From positions 53,765,050 through 53,829,049 of the forward strand of contig OY292277.1 in the NCBI GenBank assembly GCA_958496175.1: a stretch of DNA of 64,000 nt, in the 5' to 3' direction. How positions within the stretch are numbered: the stretch's first letter is position 1; every line of letters begins with the position of its first letter. The DNA comes from Sisyra terminalis (Eukaryota > Arthropoda > Insecta > Neuroptera > Sisyridae). This document shows, piece after piece, positions 37,430 to 48,812 of the stretch. The notes beneath the pieces were generated by a model. The model searched no databases. It was given only the letters and a program-made list of their open reading frames with translations, and was not told where the DNA came from. Made by a program: the position numbers and the translations under genes.

Positions 37430-39010
37430 GAAAATCTATGAAGTCATATTAACGAAACCGGAAGATTTCAGTAAAACCATTTTTTTTAATTATAAAGGAT
37501 TTTATTCGATGCCGATACTTTATAAATCGGCTCAAGGTGCTACTATACTAGCCATTCTTTTCTTTTCTACAAAACGGAGAAATATTTGTTCGAAATTAAG
37601 TCTTCAAGACTCCAAATACGACTCCAATGTTGGAAGATTTGGTGGATATATTTTTCCATTTGAGTTGCCTGTTTTTTGGCCGAAAAGTCCACCTCTAATC
37701 AAAATCCATACCGGATAGCCTTGCCATTTAAAAATCTACCCATCTTTTTGAGGATTCGTCATGGATTAGCCATAAACCGTCTAATATCTGGTTCAATGAA
37801 AATATCTTCCTTCAACTTTGGCCTCGAGAGGTCTGGAAAATATTAAATACAGCAGTTTCCATCTCTTAGAAGTGCTTTATAAATTACTTGATCGGAAGCT
37901 TTGGTAGAAGAACTTTATAAGGAGGCACCAGTTTCATGCAGGACGTCTTTTTCGCCAACTTTATGTTCCCTCGGCGTTTAACCACTTTTGGTCCAGAGAT
38001 TTCCTGGATTTCTACTATCCCATAGATACCAAAAGCAATGAAATTTGATAAGCCCAGATTATCTGAGCAACATACCCAAAAATTTAAGAGCTCCGCACAT
38101 TTGCCAACCACGTGGTTGTTATATTTTAATTTGCAAAGAACAAATTCCAAGTTCTTGTAGGTTTCCTTGAGGAAAAGTACGAAATGACCAACAGGAATGG
38201 TCGTAGGAGATCTTAAATTCGTAATTGTACCGTACCAAGGTTTATAAAATACACAGGGGGCCTCATGCGCCACGTGACGTATCCAGAAGAAATTCGTATA
38301 TATCTTCAGACTGATTCAAATTTCGAAATTCTTTGTATGACGTGATTTTTTTTTTCTAATGGGGCAACCTGTGTAATTTATAAACCTTGGTACCGTACGA
38401 CTTTCTACACTATCGAAGCGGGCACCTCCAGGGTACAATATGTTTATGTTTGTTAATTTAGTTCATTTATAGTAATCAAAATAAAATTGTATATTTTTAT
38501 TTAGTTAGTTAGCCTAAAAAGAACCTATTTTGTAAGTATTTTTTTAGTTTTCAGGACACCTAAATACATAGAAATCAGTTGAAAATATCCAGACAGATTT
38601 CTGATTTCTAAGAATCTCTTCAACAAATTCCTTTAGCTACTTCCTAGAATTACTGATCAGTGCTGAATCTAAGTTCAATTGCTTTTGAAATCAATTTAAA
38701 AAATAAATTCAATCTTACGGACGTTAATAATGATTATTTCCGAAAATCTATAAAGCAATAATAACGAAACAGGAAGACTTCAGTAAAATAATTTTTGCGG
38801 CTCAAGGTCCTACTATGCTAGCCGCCCTTTTCTATTCTACGAAACGGAGAAATATTTGTTCGAAATAAAGTCTTGCGGACTCCAAATATGACTTCAATGT
38901 TGTACCGAAAGATTTGAAGATTTGGTGAATGTATGTTTCTATTGGAGTTGCCGGTTTTTTGGCCGGAAAATTCACCTCTGTCCAATATTTATATCGGCAT
39001 TGCCTTGCCA
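37430..39010. repeat. Dispersed direct duplication, ~270 bp, copies 1.26 kb apart
   Basis: Segments 37430-37740 and 38743-39010 share GGCTCAAGGT.CTACTAT.CTAGCC, ACGGAGAAATATTTGTTCGA and TTGCCTTGCCATTTAAAAAT. Frames are not conserved between copies, so it is not a coding duplication. Confidence 0.75.
38236..38389. mobile_element. MULE-like MITE with 9-bp target duplication
   Basis: Flanked by GTACCGTAC at 38227-38235 and 38390-38398; ends CAAGGTTTATAAAATACACA and its complement. Confidence 0.9.
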
Positions 39011-41817
39011 TTTAAAAATTCCGGTAACTATACAGTCGCTGATTGTCTTACGCTAAGTCTTTGTCTGCAAAATGACTACACTTTCTTTTCAGTGCAATTT
39101 GAACAAAGAAGAACATAATCGTTTCACTTTCTTCCAACGGCAAAAAACCGGCCCGAGTCTCTAGCGCCTAGCGGGTGATTCTATTAATAGAAATTAAAAC
39201 CTTTGCATCGAGATGTTGGTTTTTTCGGGGTCTTGTCGAGCGAATCGAGAAGCCGGAAGTTGAGGAGGAAAAATATCTCTCGTGGAAACAATTGCGATGA
39301 TGTTGAAAGCGTGAGATGAACTTGTGTATGACATAATGGATTTGTCTTGTTGAATTTATATGGAAGAATTTCAGGTCGTTGATACTATATATATATAAGT
39401 GTAAACCGATGTCGGTTACATACTTAGTCTTTTTCGTAGACGATCGCGCAAACTTTTGTCCAACTCTCCAAACCAAATACATACACTGTGATGGTCTCTG
39501 GCCAGCCCATAAAGTACCCTCAAGTTCACGGTCATCGCTTCACAAATCTACAGGCTGCTTCATAATTGAGTGGAACAAATAACACGGCGATTTTCTTCAG
39601 GGAAAACTTTTGCTCTATCATTAAAGATGTTGATGATTAATTATCAAAGAAATCAGGGAATTTATGTGAGGAAAATATCGGTGAGAGCTAATCAATTTAT
39701 AATTTTTTATTTAAGTTAAATTTTAGTAAATTTGTCTTATCTTTTTCAGTGAATTTAACGGGCTTTACTAATGCATGATAATCAATAAAAAATATATAAT
39801 AAATGTAATAGACTTTCTTGACGGAAAATACCATTCTTAGACCTCTTTCAAACCATTTCGGAGCATTCTATATTTGAAGTATAAAGGAACGTGCCGCTTC
39901 TCGCCGACCAAATGTACGATTTCCTGGACAAGAACAGTCATCTTTTCCATTCACCAATGATTTATGGATAACGAAACTAACGGCAAAACAATTAGAAAAG
40001 AGAACATTGCCGGATAATGAGGTTTTCAATGTTCCATTGAAGAATTTGTACCTGTCTGTGATGGGTGGGCGGATAAATAATCTAATTTTATAAAATAAAA
40101 TTAAAAAAAAAAAGCTAAAGACGAGAAAATCGTTTTGTAACATTGTTACTTAGTTGTGTATTTATAATTAAATGGCACTAAAAATATCGTCAAGTCTCCC
40201 CCACACTGCCAATTTTGTCGAGTTTATCAGATGCACATCTTATTATATGTATACAAGCGTGGGTGGATATTCAAAAATATTAAACTGCAAAAATAGAACA
40301 TTGGAGAGAAAACGAAAAAGATAGATTTTCCAAAAGATTTTATGAAAATATATTTTATTTTATGTAAATTATGCATGGACCCTTTCTTATTATCTCATAT
40401 TAACTTCCAAGATTTGATTGAAGTTTCTTCGGAAATCCTTTAAATAAAAGTACTTTTTGTTAAGTTAAAACATGAGATCAAAATTTATTTCAAATTCACA
40501 AAATAATAGAAAACGTCTCGTTCGTATACAATAAATTATTCGCGCAACCTTGTAAGAAGAGTCAATAAAATTATTGGTGTGCGATAATTTTAATTTTCCA
40601 TTCGACCTTAATAGTGCTTCGCTACAATTTTTATTGGGAAAAAAATCCGCCACGATCGTTTGGAAAATGGGTTATTACTTGAAAAGAATAAAGTCTTTTA
40701 TTTCATATTTTTTTTCTCTGAAATATAAATTTTCTCTTTTATGTTTTGCGTTTTTAACATTCGAGTGAAACGATACGGTCGGTTCGCGTGTTCCGGAATC
40801 TTAGTTGTGTTAACGACCATTTGAATTTTCTCTTCGCCTCTGTTGATAATAAATTATATCTACGGATGGTCTATAGAAGTGTATTCCGCATCTTGCCGCT
40901 ATAAGTACATCGCTTTTTCCTTATTTATTCAGCTACATATCGAGAGATCTAGATTTGTGATGCAATGTAAAAAAGTTTTCTTTAAATAGAATCTTGTACG
41001 CAACTTTTCCGTCTCTTTGTTAGTAAGGTAGGTACACTGGATGTGTGTATAACTTGAAGAAGATTTCTGGCGGTTGGCGATAATGCAGGAAGGTAGGCAG
41101 ATGGTAATAAGCAGGTGTCAGAATTTCGATGGTTTGGATATTCCATCCGGGCATGTGTTCACCATGTACACTTTTTCAACGACATGTGCCACGTGTCATC
41201 GTCAGACCTATCTTGGCATATAAAAGTGCATTGAAATCAAAAAAACGGGGGAAAAAAATTATAACATTGGCGAGAAATTCAAAACGATTTTAATCTTGGA
41301 TTTTTATAGTCTTAATGAAAACTTGTCGCTCTTACCGACTATTGCAATTTGATGAGAAATAAATCAGTGATTCTCAATCTGTTAGTTCATATTATCTAGT
41401 AGGACTTCGGTTTTGTTGCAAACTATTTAGTTGTCGAAAATTTCTATAAGAATAAAGGAAAACTTTAACTTTTTGTATTCTACATTTATAAAATAGCACA
41501 ACTTACAACTTAATTCACACTTTTATGCTAATTTTATTTCCCAAATGTCCTATGGCCCGGTGAAAATGTGAATACATTAAACTTTGAAGAGTTTTTCCAC
41601 AAAAATATTTTCACCAGAATTAATAACTATAGCATTGTGTAATATCATTTTTTTATTATTTTCTTTTGTAACACACTTTCCTCGATTATCTCTCATCATA
41701 GAAACTCAGTTTCCTGGGTTTGGTGGTACTTTTTCTTCCAACGCTGGTGAAGTCCCCCAGGTGACTGGAGTAGGTAACCATTTCTAGGTTATGTATATGA
41801 CATCGATTTTTTTGTTG

Positions 41818-42177
41818 AAAAAAGGTTTGAAAAACAATTTTAATAAGTCACATCGATACATATGAACAAAAAGAAGAGGCAATTACCTTTGCTTCAATAA
41901 AAAAAAAATTGCCTAAAAAAAGAATTAGCTCCTTTGTAAAATTAGTCATTCCCCTGGAAAAATCTGTCAGTGTCCAATATGAAATATTCATTAATAGAAA
42001 AAAGGTTTGAAAAACAATTTTAATAAGTCACATCGATACATATGAACAAAAAGAAGAGGCAATTACCTTTGCTTCAATAAAAAAGTTGCCTAAAAAAAAA
42101 GAATTAGCTCCTTTGTAAAATTAGTCATTCCCCTGGAAAAATTCTGTCAGTGTCCAATATGAAATATTCATTAATGC
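41818..42177. repeat. Near-identical 180-bp tandem duplication
   Basis: Two copies with an exact 180-bp offset through most of their length (e.g. AAAGGTTTGAAAAACAATTT at 41821 and 42001), differing only by small A-run and T-run length changes. Very recent or gene-converted. Confidence 0.9.
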
Positions 42178-43267
42178 GTTATTTTAGTACCATATTGGAG
42201 TAGAATAATTGAGGGGTTAAAGAGTTTTAAGAGAGGGTGGGTTTTAAAACGGTATTTTATTAAGTGTAAGAAATAAATCCGGTACAAAAAAAAATAGTTT
42301 CCTTCTTTTTACGAGGGTCTAATTATTCTTCTTCACTTCTTCCTGGATGCTTCCAAACGGGACTTCTCTTCTCCTCAAAATACAATGCTTGATTAACTTT
42401 TAGAAGAAAAAGTTGTAAGGAATAAAACATTTAATCAAGGGTAGTAAAAGGGGAGGAATTTTTTCAATTTTTTTGTCAGTTTTGTAAAAAAAATACATAA
42501 AAGAACCGATATGAAATCTTTTTACGGAAGTAGTGGTTTTCGTGAAGTGCACCCCTGCATCCTTGCACTCTCCCGGATTGGATCTTCGGGGCATAATAAG
42601 CTCCGAAACCTAAATGAAAGAATAAAAGTTTTAAAATAATATGTTGAGCAACACTGATGTAGAACGTACAACATTAACCCGGCTTAGATTAGAGAGGACA
42701 TTCCCCCTGTAAAATTCACAGCTGTTCGTAGGCCTTTCATCCTTTATATGTAGATGACAAAAATCCCGTCGTATCAATGGGATTTGACCTTGTCCTTTTT
42801 CTCCCCTTTTCACTTTACTATTGCATACTTAGTTTTATTGTCCATTATTTTTTATTGCACAAAGCAAATAATTTTTATGTATTTTTAACAAGGAGGTGTT
42901 TTTTTTTTGGGGAAATAAATGTTGGGTTTGTATGATTTATTAAAATAAACATTTTTATTTTATTTTTTTCTGGATTATAAATCGAAACATTAATTACTAA
43001 TTTAATTCAATTAAAATTAAACAATTCCACTAGTAGTGGGATGATTTGAAATTTGCGCGCATTTAAAAATGCAACTCAAACTTTTTTGCGCAGTGCGCAT
43101 GTATAAACAATTGTTTGGCAATTGTTTTGCGCTTGATGACGCCGATTGTGGCTTTGTAATTGATTGTTGTTATTTATTAATTATTTACTTAGTTAGTTAA
43201 TAAAAATGTGTTGTAAGTGTTTAAAAAGTGTTGGAAGCTGTTCCCCCAATGTTTTATTGTTGCAACA

Positions 43268-43286
43268 ATGAAAAAGTTCAATCCAA
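43268..43286 (+). CDS. Candidate first coding exon of the BED-finger gene (MKKFNP)
   Basis: CAACAATG, a good insect start context, followed by six codons and the strong donor A|GTAAGTG at 43286/43287. Joining to the acceptor at 48792 gives an uninterrupted frame, MKKFNPTNIKLVIMSDGKRS. Preceded by a locally CpG-containing region (43055-43145). One in three random junctions would keep frame, so support is modest. Confidence 0.3.
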
Positions 43287-44118
43287 GTAAGTGAACTAGA
43301 TCAAGTCTTACAACCCCATATCACTTACGGAATAAAACAATCTTTTTTCATATTTACCGATAAAAGTAAGCTTAAAAACACTTTTCCCAGCTTATTTCGA
43401 ACTTTTCTACGTACATTTACCTAACAATTAACCCCCCCCCGACAACTTTAGTACGGAAACCTTTTGCAAAATGTGGAGGTCCAATTTGCATAGAAAGGGT
43501 TAAGTTTGGGACCAATTTTTTCATAAAAATTTACAAAATTGACGCATAAAAATTGTATTACGGTTTAGTTTGAATCTTTTTCGACTAACTTAGCGCAAAT
43601 TTGAGGCAAAAATATAAATTTTTAAATGAAAATTTCGCAAAAGAAATCTGACAACTACCGGATTTACGATAGAGGTTAAGTTTTGACCAATTTTTTTTCA
43701 TATTTGTATTCGAAATTAGGCGTCGAAAACTGCATTCCCAGGTGGTTGGAATCTATCTAAACAAATTTACAGAAAAAATTAGGTCGGATTAATGATTTTT
43801 ACTTTAGTATTGTCCGAAAAAAGTTTGGCAGATTTATTTTCCACGTAAGGGGTCAACTTTAAGGCATTTTTTTTTCATATTTAATTTCAGAAAAAGTTTT
43901 GTAAAAGTTTGTTGCCGTGTAGTGTAAACGTTTCTCAGTAACCTTCGATCGAAATTGGGCTTAAATTCATCGGATTATTATTATAAAAGTATCAAAAAAA
44001 TATTTTTGTCATCTCAAAAACAAATTAACATTTATTAACGTAAACTTGGTAATTGTATAATCAAATTTCCAAACAATATCCCCAGCCAACGCCCCCTCCC
44101 CCAACTAAATAACATCGA

Positions 44119-44502
44119 CATGTTTTCACCTTTTAAATAAACTCAAGTTTATGGGGAAGAAGTCCTTCCCAATTCCAAAGTAGAAGAAATCCAAAATCAT
44201 ATAGTTTTCAGGGGTACCAACCGATCGAAATTTTTTCCCCCAAGCCTATTTTAAAATCCCCTAAATTCAATTCATAAACTTTCATTTAGTGATATTCTAT
44301 TGTTTATAATCACATGTTTTACTTTTTAAATAAACCCAAGTTTATGGGGAAGGAATCCTTCCCAATTCCAAAGTAGAAGAAATCCAAAATCATATAGTTT
44401 TCAGGGATGCCAACCGGTCGAAATTTTTTCCCCCAAGTCTATTTTAAAATCCCCTAAATTCAATTCATAAAATGTAATTTAGTGATATTCTATTGTTTAT
44501 AA
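44119..44502. repeat. ~194-bp tandem duplication
   Basis: Both copies contain CAAGTTTATGGGGAAG, CCTTCCCAATTCCAAAGTAG and GATATTCTATTGTTTATAA. A few substitutions separate them. Confidence 0.85.
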
Positions 44503-44878
44503 CATAATTACTATAGCAGATGATGGTAGAAGAAATATACAATAGTAAAACCAAGTTTAACATTCGAACCATAGAGGGCGACAAAGTATTTTCCATTAAA
44601 ATTGCCTTTGAAAATATGTTTTGATTTTTTTTTTCTTGAAACTTAACTCCTACCGTAGAAAATCTGATTGAAAAAAATGATTTATTTCCTCTCTAAAAAA
44701 ATCCTCGTAAAATATCCCCCCCCCCCAATTTAGAGGAAAACCTTCAAGTTGGTATTACTGAGAGTTTTTAATATTTTAAGGTGTAGGTTAGAGTATTGCA
44801 TTGAAAAGTGGAGGTGGACTTGGTTTTAATCAACTTTTTAATTATTTAGGTATATATATTTTACCTCATGTCCTTTTT

Positions 44879-45065
44879 AAGGACGTCAATATTTGGCAAC
44901 GTTGCATTTTCTCCATTTTTTTTTAATCAAACTCGCGATTTTTTGTTTATTAAAGTATAATTAATCGTATAATTTTCTCTTTTGACCCAAAAGTTTCTTA
45001 ATGGTCCGATTTATTTGTCAATAAAACAAAAGAAAAAATGCAACGTTGCCAGATATTGCCGTCCC
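44879..45065. repeat. Palindromic MITE related to the GGCTCA family
   Basis: Arms share TGGCAACGTTGCATTTT in inverted orientation with outer GGACGTCAATAT / ATATTGCCGTCCC. The inner segment GGCAACGTTGCATTTT is also found in the 201-bp MITE, so the two families are related. Confidence 0.7.
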
Positions 45066-45082
45066 TAAAAGAGGCATGGGCC

Positions 45083-45470
45083 CAAGGTTTATAAATTACA
45101 CAGGTTGCCCCTTTTAGAAAAAAAAAGCTCAATTGTACTTTAACACACCCACAATCTGGCAACGTTGCATTTTCGACTTTGTTTTTAATTTAATTCGCGA
45201 TTAAATCGGTTCATAATGAAAATTTAGCCCCAAAAGAGAGAATTATACCATATTAGAATTAAATCATCAAAAAAATCGCGAATTAAATTAAAAACAAAGT
45301 CGAAAATGCAACGTTGCCAGATTGTGGGTGTGCTTAAGTACACTTGAGCCGAAAAAAAAATGACGTCATACGAAGAATTTTGAAATTTGAATTAGTCTGA
45401 AGATATGTATGAATTTCTTCTGGATACGTCACGTAACGCATGAGACCATCTGTGTATTTTATAAACCTTG
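45083..45470. mobile_element. MULE-like MITE carrying a nested palindromic MITE
   Basis: Outer element (minus orientation) is flanked by GCATGGGCC at 45074-45082 and ACATGGGCC at 45471-45479 (8 of 9 identical). At 45126-45350 a copy of the GGCTCA palindromic MITE sits inside its A-run, flanked by GAAAAAAA-type sequence. Gives a relative age: the MULE-like copy is older. Confidence 0.82.
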
Positions 45471-45626
45471 ACATGGGCCTACATTTTTATTCGGGGGCAA
45501 GAATTGCATAGATATTATCCTCGATTTGGAAAAAGAGTTAAATTATAGGAATTTGTCTTCCACCCCCCTCGAAATTTGATCTGGTGGTTGTACGGTGACC
45601 AATCCCAATCATTGGTTGTCATCAAC

Positions 45627-45781
45627 CAAGGTTTGTAAAATACACTGGTTGTCCCATTAGAAAAAAGAAAATGACGTCATACGAAGAATTTTGAAATTGA
45701 TCAGTCTGAAGATATGTCCGAATTTCTTCTGGATACGTCACGTAGCCACCATGAGACCACCTGTGTATTTTATAAACCTTG
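45627..45781. mobile_element. MULE-like MITE with 9-bp target duplication
   Basis: Flanked by GTCATCAAC at 45618-45626 and 45782-45790; ends CAAGGTTTGTAAAATACACT and complement; orientation opposite to the 33-38 kb copies. Confidence 0.88.
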
Positions 45782-45889
45782 GTCATCAACAAGTGTGCAT
45801 TTGTTTTTCGACATATGACACAAAAAGCACATATTTCTAAAGTGTGTCATTATCGGCTTATTAAGTGATGAATTTATTGTATTTCATTC

Positions 45890-46186
45890 AGGGCAAATAA
45901 CGCCGTGTCTGTTCCCCGACACGGCGGCACTTCCTCGTTTCAGAGGGGATAACTCTCCTCGGCCGGAGTTGTGCGTCGACTCGGTCGACTCATAACGCCC
46001 GGTTGCTACATAGTGTTATGGCACATTGAGCTGCGGAGTCATTATGAGTGTAAAGTGAAGTGACGGACAACGCCAGTAGTATTGTAACACAACTATTGAC
46101 TCCCAAAGTGTTATAGTAAATTTGGAGCATAAAGGATAAAATTTATGATTGAAATTTTCGTTAATAGCACTTTTGACGTTTCAACG
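45890..46186 (+). promoter_or_regulatory. Candidate GC-rich non-coding first exon of the BED-finger gene
   Basis: A GC/CpG island in AT-rich surroundings ending in the consensus donor ACG|GTAAGT (46186/46187). Contains a perfect hairpin GCCGTGTC/GACACGGC (45902-45925) and palindromes CGGCCG and GTCGAC. An upstream ATG at 46145 would open a short reading frame that, after splicing to 48793, stops after TCAAAC before the main ATG at 48813. Placement upstream of the plus-strand BED exon is the only link to that gene. Confidence 0.4.
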
Positions 46187-46475
46187 GTAAGTCTCATGTT
46201 TTGTTTATTATTTCCGTAAGAAAAAGCACTGGATTTTATTGTAACGTGTTTAGTGATTTTTCCTTGTTGGTATTGCTTAACTGTTGAGATAGGAAGATAT
46301 ATTTATCTATTAATAAGTTCCTTCTAAAGAGTAAACACTTTATGCTTCACACCAATTTGCAGCCAGTGCTGCCGAGTTACCACGTGTCGAGAGAAGAACA
46401 TAATAATTTTAACGATCGGTAATTTCCAAGAACTTTTTTAAGGTCTAAAAATGGTTCTACAAAGTTTTCGCAACG

Positions 46476-48246
46476 AGTTGGACGAATTTCAACCGATAAT
46501 TTATAGTTTTTCATATTTAATTGAATATTTTCTTCAAATTAACTAAATCTGAAAAATTGTCACCATTTTGGAATTGTACCGAAACTGTTTCGGAATTATT
46601 CCCGACCAGATTAAACGCAGCCATTTATTTGATAAATTAAATTTTTATTTACTGAAATTCCGAACTGTTATTTTCTATTATCCAAATAAATTGCCATATA
46701 GATTTAACAATACCACAAATTGTTCTAACAAAACGCATTATAACACGCGGAGATCTAGAAAAAAAATCCCAAAAATTTAACTAGAATTCTAGTAAACCGG
46801 CAACATGTTTTTACATAGTAGGTTTTATACCCCGAAAATTTTTCAGTTAAGTTTGATAGATTTAACCGCTCTATCACGTGTATTGTTTAGATCATATTTG
46901 CCAACAGATAAGTTAGACAAAAACATTAAAAATCCCTAACTATAAGAATTTCATTGATTCCTTTTTTAGTACATATTAATTGACTTTTTATACATAGGCA
47001 AAACAGAGAACAAAGATTGTAGAAACATATGTGTGAGTGAGAACAAAATTTACTCATTATTGTCTACATTTTCAATTAAGTGATTGTTGTCATTGATTTG
47101 AATTATCATTTCGATTTTATTTAATTACCAATATTTTCCATTTGTCATTTCGTGGCTTAAATTACCAGTTCATATATATTTGAAATACAATACTATTTTA
47201 ACAATCTTAACCTGTAATTTTTGATACACTGTTGGTAGTCGTGTAAGTAGTGCTTCCGTTTCCCCAATAGACGCACAAAAACCACGTGGATTTTGCCAAA
47301 ATATTTCGCCATGTCTTTTATCTCAAATATCTGTTAAAGTTTCGCAGTTATTGACATAAATCCGTTGAAAAATCGATATTTGGATGAATTTCAACTGATA
47401 ATTTATAGTTTTTCGTATTTAATTGAATATTTTCTTCAAATTTACTAAATGTGAAAACTTGTCACCATTTTGGAATTGTACCGAAACTGTTTCGGAATTA
47501 TTCCCGACCAGGTTAAACGCAGCCATTCATTTGATAAATTCAATTTTTATTTACTGAAATTCCGAACTGTTATTTTCTACTATCCAAGTAAATTGCCATA
47601 TAGATTTAAAAATACCACAAATTGTTCTGACAAAACGGATTCTAACACGCGGAGATCTAGAAAAAAATCCCCAAAAATTTTACTAGAACTCTAGTAAACC
47701 GGTGACATGTTTCCTCATATTGTCCTAGATTTTTATACCTCTAAAAAATTTTCAGTTAAATTTATATAACATATAAGTTAGACAAGAACGTTAAAAATCC
47801 CTAACTATAAGAATTTCATTGATACATTTTTTAGTACATATTAATTGATTTTTTTGTGATATACATAGGCAAGACAGAGAACAAAGATTGTAGAAAACAT
47901 ATGTGTGAGTGAGAACAAAATTTTCTAATTATTGTCTAAATTTTCAATTAAGTGATTGTTGTCATTGATTTGAATTATCATTTCAATTTTATTTAATTGT
48001 CAATATTTTCCATTTGTCAATTCGGGGCTTGAGTTACCAGTAAATATATTAATATATTGACAATATGAAAATGACTTAACCTGTAATTTTTGATACACTG
48101 TTGGTAGTCATGTAAGTAGTGCTTCCGTTTCCCCAATGGACGCACCAAAAACCACGTGGATTTTGCCAAAATATTTCGCTATGTCTTTTATCTCAAATAT
48201 CCGTTAAAGTTTCACAGTTATTAATATAAATCCATTGAAAAATCAA
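46476..48246. repeat. ~900-bp tandem duplication
   Basis: Copy 1 about 46476-47377 and copy 2 about 47378-48246, ~90% identical by eye: GGAATTGTACCGAAACTGTT at 46570 and 47472, TTTTGATACACTGTTGGTAG at 47219 and 48089. A 70-codon frame is open in both copies (46568 and 47470) but starts on TTG and has no domain. Confidence 0.85.
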
Positions 48247-48812
48247 TATGAAGTGATTTTGGGAATATTTTCGAACAAATTTTGATCTCCGCACCAAATT
48301 TTGACCAGAGATTATCAAAAATGGGGTTTTCTGCAAAACGAAAAGGTTAGAATTTAATATATTTCTTAAATCAATTTTATTTGTGGAATCAATATCTTGT
48401 GATCCATTTAAGGATGAAGAAGGAGGCTATTATTTCTTGCCTTTTCTTAGGTCCTATTGTTTAACAAAGTAGTATTTTATCTTAAGGTTTAATAAATTGG
48501 TAAACCATTCAATTTATCAAAGATACATTATGATAGATTTAAGAAACTTGATCTCCTTCCCTAAGAGAGCAAAAAGTATTAAATGTGTTCAGGGAAATAG
48601 TGATTTTTGGAAGCATGGCATGTTTTCTTCTCGACAGAATTAAGCGCCCGACAAAATACTTTGGTAAGCCACTGGTTTATGAATACACGTAAGACTGGAA
48701 AGATCTTCTTTTTTTTTTTTTAAAAACTAAACACGTTATAATATTACTTAAACATTATAGATGCAATTATATTATATCTTTATTTTTTTTAGCAAATATC
48801 AAACTAGTCATC

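Larger units (their letters stand above)
36001..43029. other. Intergenic region with duplications, no supported gene
   Basis: Contains a degenerate tandem (about 37098-37225 and 37255-37385), a dispersed duplication (37430-37740 and 38743-39010), a MITE (38236-38389) and a recent tandem duplication (41818-42177). ORFs up to 134 codons (e.g. 35315-35719 and 37884-38273 on the minus strand) have no recognised domain, and the second of these overlaps a MITE. Confidence 0.6.
43290..45890. other. Intergenic or intronic DNA with repeats
   Basis: Holds a ~194-bp tandem pair (44119-44312 and 44313-44502), a MITE (44879-45065), a MULE-like MITE with a nested MITE (45083-45470) and another MULE-like MITE (45627-45781). 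43290-44118 shows nothing recognised. Confidence 0.6.

Noticed and set aside
37884..38273. 129-codon minus-strand ORF
   Set aside because: Its N-terminal part lies in a MITE (38236-38389) and the rest has no recognisable domain.
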